From assembly GCA_964544595.1 (NCBI GenBank), contig CAZJBM010000039.1, forward strand, positions 1 through 18,628: a DNA stretch of 18,628 nucleotides, in the 5' to 3' direction. The stretch's first letter is position 1. Every line of letters begins with the position of its first letter. The DNA is from JAGBWK01 sp964544595. GTDB lineage: Bacteria; Bacteroidota; Bacteroidia; Bacteroidales; Muribaculaceae. Below the pieces are notes generated by a model. It was not told the DNA's origin and did not search any database. It was given only the letters and a program-made list of their open reading frames with translations. Position numbers and translations under genes: made by a program. Shown here piece by piece: positions 15,068 through 18,628 of this stretch.

Positions 15068-15547
15068 TTGGATATACGTATTGGCAACGGATTCGACGTC
15101 CACCGCTTCGCTCCCGACCGCGACCTCTGGCTCTGCGGCGTGAAAGTGCCCCATGAGCTTGGGCTTCTCGGCCATAGCGATGCCGACGTGGCTATCCACG
15201 CGCTCTGCGACGCTCTCCTCGGGTGCCTTTCGCTCCGCGACATTGGCTACCACTTCCCCGACACCGACCCCGCTTACAAAGGCGCCGACTCGCGCGTTTT
15301 GCTCAGGCGCGTGGCCGATATGATTGCCGGGCGCGGCTACTCCGTGTCCAACGTCGACGTGACCGTCATCGCCCAGCAGCCCAAACTCCTCCCCTTCATC
15401 CCCGCGATGATTCAGACTTTGGCCGGCATCCTCTCCCTGCCCGAAGACCGCGTCTCCGTTAAAGCCACCACCACCGAGCGTCTCGGATTCACAGGCCGAG
15501 GCGAGGGGATAGCCGCCCAGGCTACCGCCTGCGTGATCAAAATCTGA
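15068..15547 (+). CDS. ispF: 2-C-methyl-D-erythritol 2,4-cyclodiphosphate synthase
   Basis: Cytosolic MEP-pathway enzyme that cyclises CDP-methylerythritol 2-phosphate, releasing CMP, towards isoprenoids. The 159-residue product has the metal site GFDVH (Asp10, His12) and His44 in GHSDADVAIH, plus DIGYHFPDTDP and the C-terminal TTTERLGFTGRGEG signature. Length is normal for this trimeric family. The start is TTG at 15068: no ATG or GTG is available before the conserved IRIGNGFDVH. With only 30 nt after porV it is probably cotranscribed with it; a porV-ispF neighbourhood is, from memory, also found in Porphyromonas. A hairpin follows 81 nt downstream. Confidence 0.95.
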   Translation: MDIRIGNGFDVHRFAPDRDLWLCGVKVPHELGLLGHSDADVAIHALCDALLGCLSLRDIGYHFPDTDPAYKGADSRVLLRRVADMIAGRGYSVSNVDVTVIAQQPKLLPFIPAMIQTLAGILSLPEDRVSVKATTTERLGFTGRGEGIAAQATACVIKI

Positions 15548-15619
15548 TCCCCGCGCTTTGCGCCCCTCCCTTCCGCGAATAAATCCCCCTCTCCGCTTCC
15601 TTTATCCGGAAATATTTCT

Positions 15620-15627
15620 TAAATTTG
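15620..15627 (+). promoter_or_regulatory. -7 promoter element for metK
   Basis: TAAATTTG is a full match to the Bacteroidetes -7 box and predicts a start near 15631-15633, giving metK a leader of about 115 nt. The -33 region (TTCCTTTATCC) lacks a TTG, so the promoter may be weak or regulated. The predicted start lies inside the left arm of the following hairpin. Confidence 0.6.
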
Positions 15628-15628
15628 C

Positions 15629-15660
15629 AGCCGCAAAAGCCGATTTTCGCTTTTGCGGCT
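15629..15660 (+). terminator. Perfect 12-bp hairpin between ispF and metK
   Basis: AGCCGCAAAAGC (15629-15640) and GCTTTTGCGGCT (15649-15660) form a perfect 12-bp stem with an 8-nt loop. It may end the porV-ispF transcript, although only a broken T run (TTGAAGTTATTT) follows. It could instead be a 5'-end stabiliser of the metK mRNA, since the metK -7 box directly precedes it. Confidence 0.55.
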
Positions 15661-15692
15661 TTGAAGTTATTTAAACCTATTTTATTAACATC

Positions 15693-15745
15693 GTGGGGTG
15701 GACAGATTTGATCTGCTTGCAACCACCATAAAAAATGCTAAAAAC
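15693..15745 (+). promoter_or_regulatory. SAM-II riboswitch (SAM_alpha-like) controlling metK
   Basis: The leader just before metK carries the order of conserved pieces that marks the SAM-II aptamer. P1 left arm GGTGG (15697-15701) comes first, then GATTTG (15705-15710) and GCTTGCA (15715-15721). P1 right arm CCACC (15723-15727) follows, then an A-rich loop and TGCTAAA (15736-15742). GCA (15719-15721) can pair with TGC (15736-15738) to close the pseudoknot. The element ends 1-4 nt before the metK ATG, so ligand binding would hide the start site, the translational mode known for this class. Context is apt: MetK makes SAM. The call rests on recalled consensus; there are 3 extra bases (ACA) after P1 and a competing CAGAT/ATCTG hairpin. 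Confidence 0.72.
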
Positions 15746-17068
15746 ATGAACTACCTATTCACCTCTGAGTCCGTCTCAGAAGGGCATCCCGACAAGGTTG
15801 CCGACCAGATTTCCGACGCTATTCTCGACCAGTTTATCGCTCACGACCCCAACTCTAAGGTCGCGTGCGAGACCCTTGTCACTACCGGCCAGGTCGTGGT
15901 CGCCGGCGAGGTCAAGAGCGAAGCTTATATCGACCTTCCCTCTACCGTGCGTCAAGTCATCAACGAAATAGGCTACAACCGGAGCGACTACAAATTCGAC
16001 GGCGAATCTTGCGGTGTGCTTTCGGCGCTTCATGAGCAGAGCAGCGATATTAATCAGGGCGTTGTTAGAGAGAAAGCCGAAGATCAGGGCGCTGGCGACC
16101 AGGGCATGATGTTTGGCTACGCTACCAACGAGACCCCTCTTTACATTCCGCTCACTCTCGCCCTAAGCCACGCCTTGCTCAAAGAGCTTTCCGCCATTCG
16201 CCGCGAAGCGAAGCTCATGACCTACACCGACAGCCATAACCGCACTCGTAGCTACCTCCGGCCCGACTCAAAGAGCCAGGTGACAGTCGAATACGACGAG
16301 AACCATCGCCCCGTGCGCGTCAACACTATCGTCGTGTCGACTCAGCACGACGATTTCATCACCCCCGCGCCGGGTCAGTCGCAGAAAGAGGCCGACGACG
16401 CCATGCTCGCCAAAATCAAAGACGATGTGCGCTCCATCCTTATTCCCCGCGTCATAGAGCGGCTTCCCGAGCAGCTTCGCGACCTTTTCGACGACAATTT
16501 CACTCTCCATGTCAACCCTACAGGCAAATTCGTGATCGGAGGCCCCCACGGCGACACTGGCCTTACCGGGCGTAAAATCATAGTCGACACCTACGGAGGC
16601 CGTGGTGCCCACGGTGGCGGCGCGTTCTCAGGCAAAGACCCCTCTAAGGTCGACCGCTCCGCCGCCTATGCCGCCCGCCATATAGCGAAAAACCTCGTCG
16701 CCGCGGGCGTCGCCGACAGGGCTCTTGTGCAGGTCGCCTACGCTATCGGCGTGGCTAAGCCCGTTAGTCTCTACGTCGACACTCAGGGCAGCTCCCGCCT
16801 GCCTATATCCGACGCCGAGATTTCTGCCAAAATCAGCGAGATTTTCGACATGACCCCCCACGGCATCGAGACCCGCCTCAAACTCCGCAATCCCATCTAT
16901 CAGGAGACCGCGTCGTTTGGCCACTTCGGCCGCTCCCCTCGCGTCGTCACCAAGCAGTTCAACTCCCCATACGAAGGCAGCAAGTCAATCGAAGTAGAGC
17001 TCTTCACATGGGAGAAACTCGACTACGTCGACAAAATCCGGCAAGCCTTCTCCATCTCTCCCAACTAA
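15746..17068 (+). CDS. metK: S-adenosylmethionine synthetase
   Basis: Cytosolic enzyme joining methionine and ATP to give SAM, with release of phosphate and pyrophosphate. The 440-residue product begins MNYLFTSESVSEGHPDK (His14, Asp16 and Lys17 of the ATP site). It contains GAGDQGMMFGYATNE, GGPHGDTGLTGRKIIVDTYG and GGGAFSGKDPSKVDRSAAY, covering all three MetK signature regions. It is longer than the E. coli enzyme (about 384 aa), in line with the longer Bacteroidetes form, with extra residues around HDDFITPAPGQSQKEADDAM. The frame is open back to a GTG at 15698, but those 16 codons are the riboswitch, so ATG 15746 is the start. The repeat array begins directly after its stop. Confidence 0.97.
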   Translation: MNYLFTSESVSEGHPDKVADQISDAILDQFIAHDPNSKVACETLVTTGQVVVAGEVKSEAYIDLPSTVRQVINEIGYNRSDYKFDGESCGVLSALHEQSSDINQGVVREKAEDQGAGDQGMMFGYATNETPLYIPLTLALSHALLKELSAIRREAKLMTYTDSHNRTRSYLRPDSKSQVTVEYDENHRPVRVNTIVVSTQHDDFITPAPGQSQKEADDAMLAKIKDDVRSILIPRVIERLPEQLRDLFDDNFTLHVNPTGKFVIGGPHGDTGLTGRKIIVDTYGGRGAHGGGAFSGKDPSKVDRSAAYAARHIAKNLVAAGVADRALVQVAYAIGVAKPVSLYVDTQGSSRLPISDAEISAKISEIFDMTPHGIETRLKLRNPIYQETASFGHFGRSPRVVTKQFNSPYEGSKSIEVELFTWEKLDYVDKIRQAFSISPN

Positions 17069-17129
17069 ATATGGAGCGCACGTCTTTAGGCGTGCGAAAG
17101 AGAAACAACCCAGTATCCCCAAACAGTAG

Positions 17130-17648
17130 GGCTGCTCCATGGAGCAGCCTTAACCACCAACGTATCAAGCAAATAAGCAATGGATATGGAGCGTGGGGCT
17201 TCAGCCCCGCGAAAGAGAAACGAAGTTGCGTCCCCAAACAGTAGGGCTGCTCCACGGAGCAGCCTTTCTCATTGATAATCAACCATGTAACAAGCAACCA
17301 TAGCCCCGCAAAAGCGAATCGCCCCGCCCTGCAATTATCTCTCTCTTACTGGGTGACGGCTTCAGCCGTCAGAAAGCGGCCACCCCCAGGTCTCCAAGCA
17401 GTTATCAATCCAACGAGGCGTTGCGTCCCCAAACAGTAGGGCTGCTCCACGGAGCAGCCTTAACCACCAACGTATCAAGCAAATAAGTAATGGATATCGA
17501 GCGCGCGTCTTCAGCCCCGCGAAAGAGAATCAACCCGCCCTGCAAATATCTCTTTTACTGGGTGACGGCTTCAGCCGTCAGTAAGCGTCCACCCCAATGT
17601 CTCCGCATAGTTATCAATCCAACGAGGCGTTGCGTCCCCAAACAGTAG
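17130..17648 (+). repeat. Higher-order repeat unit 1
   Basis: A 519-bp unit with module order A-B-A-b-C-A-B-C. Its second A is followed by the alternative TTTCTCATTGATAATC linker. The next unit starts with A at 17649. Confidence 0.7.
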
Positions 17649-18165
17649 GGCTGCTCCACGGAGCAGCCTTAACTACCAATGCATCAAGCAAATAAGCAGC
17701 GAATATCAGGCGCACGTCTCCCGCCCCGCAAAAGCGAAACGAAGTTGCGCCCTCGAACAGTAGGGCCGCTCCACGAAGCAGCCTTAACCATCAATATATC
17801 AAGCAAATAAGTGTCGAATATCGAGTGTGCGTCTTTAGGCGCACGAAAGCGAATCAACCCGCCCTGCAAATATCTCACTCTTACTGGGTGACGGCTTCAG
17901 CCGTCAATAATCGTCCGCCCCGTGTCTCCGCATATTTATCAATCTAACGAGGCGTTGCGTCCCCAAACAGTAGGGCTGCTCCACGGAGCAGCCTTTCTCA
18001 TTGATAATCAGCCGTGTAACAAGCTCCCATATCCCCGCAAAAGCGAATCAACCCGCCCTGCAAATATCTCTCTTACTGGGTGACGGCTTCAGCCGTCAGT
18101 AAGCGTCCGCCCCATGTCTCCAAGCAGTTATTAATCTAACGAGGCAATGCGTCTCCAAACAGTAG
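17649..18165 (+). repeat. Higher-order repeat unit 2
   Basis: A 517-bp unit with module order A-B-A-B-C-A-b-C. The alternative TTTCTCATTGATAATC linker now follows the third A, not the second, so the unit is not a simple duplicate of unit 1. Confidence 0.7.
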
Positions 18166-18628
18166 GGCTGCTCCACGGAGCAGCCTTAACCACCAACATA
18201 TCAAGCAAATAAGTAACGAATATGGAGCGTGGGGCTTCAGCCCCGCGAAAGAGAAACGAAGTTGTGCCCCCAAACAGTAGAGCTGCTCCATGGAGCAGCC
18301 TTAACCACCAACGTATCAAGCAAATAAGCGTCGAATATCGAGCGCACGTCTTTAGCCCGGCTAAAGCGAATCAACCCGCCCCGCAATTATCTCTCTCTTA
18401 CTGGGTGACGGCTTCAGCCGTCAATAAGCGTCCACCCCCGTGTCTCCGCATAGTTATCAATCTAACAAGGCGTTGTGCCCCCAAACAGTAGGGCTGCTCC
18501 ACGGAGCAGCCTTAACCACCAACATATCAAGCAAATAAGCAGCGAATATCGAGCGCACGTCTCCCGCCCCGCGAAAGCGAATCAACCCGCCCCGCAATTA
18601 TCTCTCTCTTACTGGGTGACGGCTTCAG
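18166..18628 (+). repeat. Higher-order repeat unit 3 (incomplete)
   Basis: Module order A-B-A-B-C-A-B-C, cut by the window edge in the last C. Its A, A, C and A positions (18166, 18281, 18406, 18492) are each 517-518 nt after those of unit 2 (17649, 17764, 17889, 17974). Confidence 0.7.

Larger units (their letters stand above)
17126..18511 (+). repeat. Module A hairpins, nine copies, each preceded by GTAG
   Basis: Copies lie at 17130-17149, 17245-17264, 17430-17449, 17649-17668, 17764-17783, 17974-17993, 18166-18185, 18281-18300 and 18492-18511. Each has 9-bp arms around AC or AT; the copies with AT are fully palindromic. Copies five (GGCCGCTCC/GAAGCAGCC) and eight (first base A) are degraded. 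In all nine the four bases directly 5' of the stem are GTAG, and CCAAACA or a near variant precedes that. Seven copies continue into TTAACCACCAAC-type linkers and two (17245, 17974) into TTTCTCATTGATAATC. The 5' GTAG at the hairpin foot is the hallmark of REP sequences recognised by RAYT transposases. Confidence 0.9.
17077..18580 (+). repeat. Module B variable-stem hairpins
   Basis: Copies with good pairing are at 17077-17096 (CGCACG/CGTGCG), 17191-17211 and 18227-18247 (GTGGGGCT/AGCCCCGC type), and 17826-17845 (TGTGCG/CGCACG). Weaker copies lie near 17501, 17710, 18351 and 18551, and remnants with only the right arm near 17303 and 18032. The flanks (ATATSGAG before, CGAAAGMGAA after) are constant while stem bases change, and in the good copies they change in matched pairs. 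Copies 17077, 17191 and 18227 have GGAG at the 5' foot. Confidence 0.8.
17069..18628. repeat. Mosaic array of three palindromic modules (REP/BIME-like)
   Basis: About 1.56 kb directly after metK and continuing past the right edge contain no credible gene but are built from three recurring hairpin modules joined by conserved linkers. A is GGCTGCTCC-AY-GGAGCAGCC, preceded by GTAG. B is a variable-stem hairpin after ATATSGAG. C is TGACGGCT-TC-AGCCGTCA, preceded by ACTGGG. The order is B-A-B-A-b-C-A-B-C-A-B-A-B-C-A-b-C-A-B-A-B-C-A-B-C, where b is a B remnant. Several short open frames on both strands translate the palindromes themselves and are not genes. The layout recalls bacterial interspersed mosaic elements. 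No transposase is seen in the window. Confidence 0.9.
17354..18628 (+). repeat. Module C hairpins, five full copies and one cut by the window edge
   Basis: TGACGGCT and AGCCGTCA with a TC loop occur at 17354-17371, 17563-17580, 17889-17906, 18081-18098 and 18406-18423; the sixth starts at 18617 and is truncated at 18628. All follow ACTGGG. Where GTAAG follows (17580 and 18098 copies) the stem can be extended outward with CTTAC, leaving GG unpaired. The constant downstream linker runs through GTCTCC and ATCYAACRAGGC to the next module A. Confidence 0.9.

Noticed and set aside
15698..15745. GTG-initiated N-terminal extension of metK (16 codons)
   Set aside because: The extra residues are not MetK-like, whereas MNYLFTSESVSEGHPDK is the family start; the bases are better explained as the SAM-II aptamer.
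17004..18491. Short open frames in the repeat array on both strands (for example 17004-17297 and 18131-18319 minus, 18222-18491 plus)
   Set aside because: They share peptides such as RLLHGAALLFG only because they translate the same palindromes; they have no start signals and differ in length by chance.
17069..18628. CRISPR array
   Set aside because: Spacing between palindromes is 115-219 nt, the intervening sequence is itself repeated and not unique, and there are three different palindromes; no cas genes are present.

Overview
The window looks like chromosomal DNA of a Bacteroidales bacterium, probably a gut Muribaculaceae/Bacteroidaceae-type organism. The support is threefold. The ribosomal proteins have Bacteroidetes-type sequence. 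The gene starts lack Shine-Dalgarno sequences but are preceded by the Bacteroidetes promoter pair TTTG/TTG, then 19-21 nt, then TAnnTTTG. PorV and a Por-type C-terminal sorting tail are present. Species-level assignment is not possible from this window.

Layout. (1) 1-5013, minus strand: the str operon joined to the start of the S10 operon, in the order rpsL-rpsG-fusA-rpsJ-rplC-rplD (rplD runs off the left edge). A very good promoter lies at about 5006-5037, and tuf is absent from its proteobacterial position after fusA. (2) 5220-7025, minus: a long-chain acyl-CoA synthetase with its own promoter, divergent from (3) 7279-9947, plus: a membrane histidine kinase with a large helical-repeat sensor region, overlapping a GNAT acetyltransferase by 4 nt. 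(4) 10043-10115: tRNA-Gly(CCC), followed by a terminator. (5) 10233-11966, minus: a secreted, multi-domain, starch-binding-like protein with a C-terminal sorting-like tail, divergent from (6) an NhaD-type Na+/H+ antiporter (12288-13652) that ends in a large hairpin. (7) 13826-15547: porV (type IX secretion outer-membrane protein) followed closely by ispF. (8) 15620-17068: metK preceded by a promoter, a hairpin and what I read as a SAM-II riboswitch that abuts the metK start codon. (9) 17069-18628: no genes, but a mosaic array of three palindromic modules. One module carries an invariant GTAG directly 5' of its hairpin in all nine copies, as in REP elements mobilised by RAYT transposases. The array has a higher-order period of about 517-519 bp and continues past the right edge.

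How the genes relate. The left part is housekeeping translation. The middle is envelope, sensing and secretion: the secreted glycan-binding-like protein is a plausible cargo for the secretion machinery to which PorV belongs. MetK makes SAM, and the aptamer in its leader would let SAM feed back on MetK translation. The two items most worth follow-up are the SAM-II-like element at metK and the REP/BIME-like array downstream of it.
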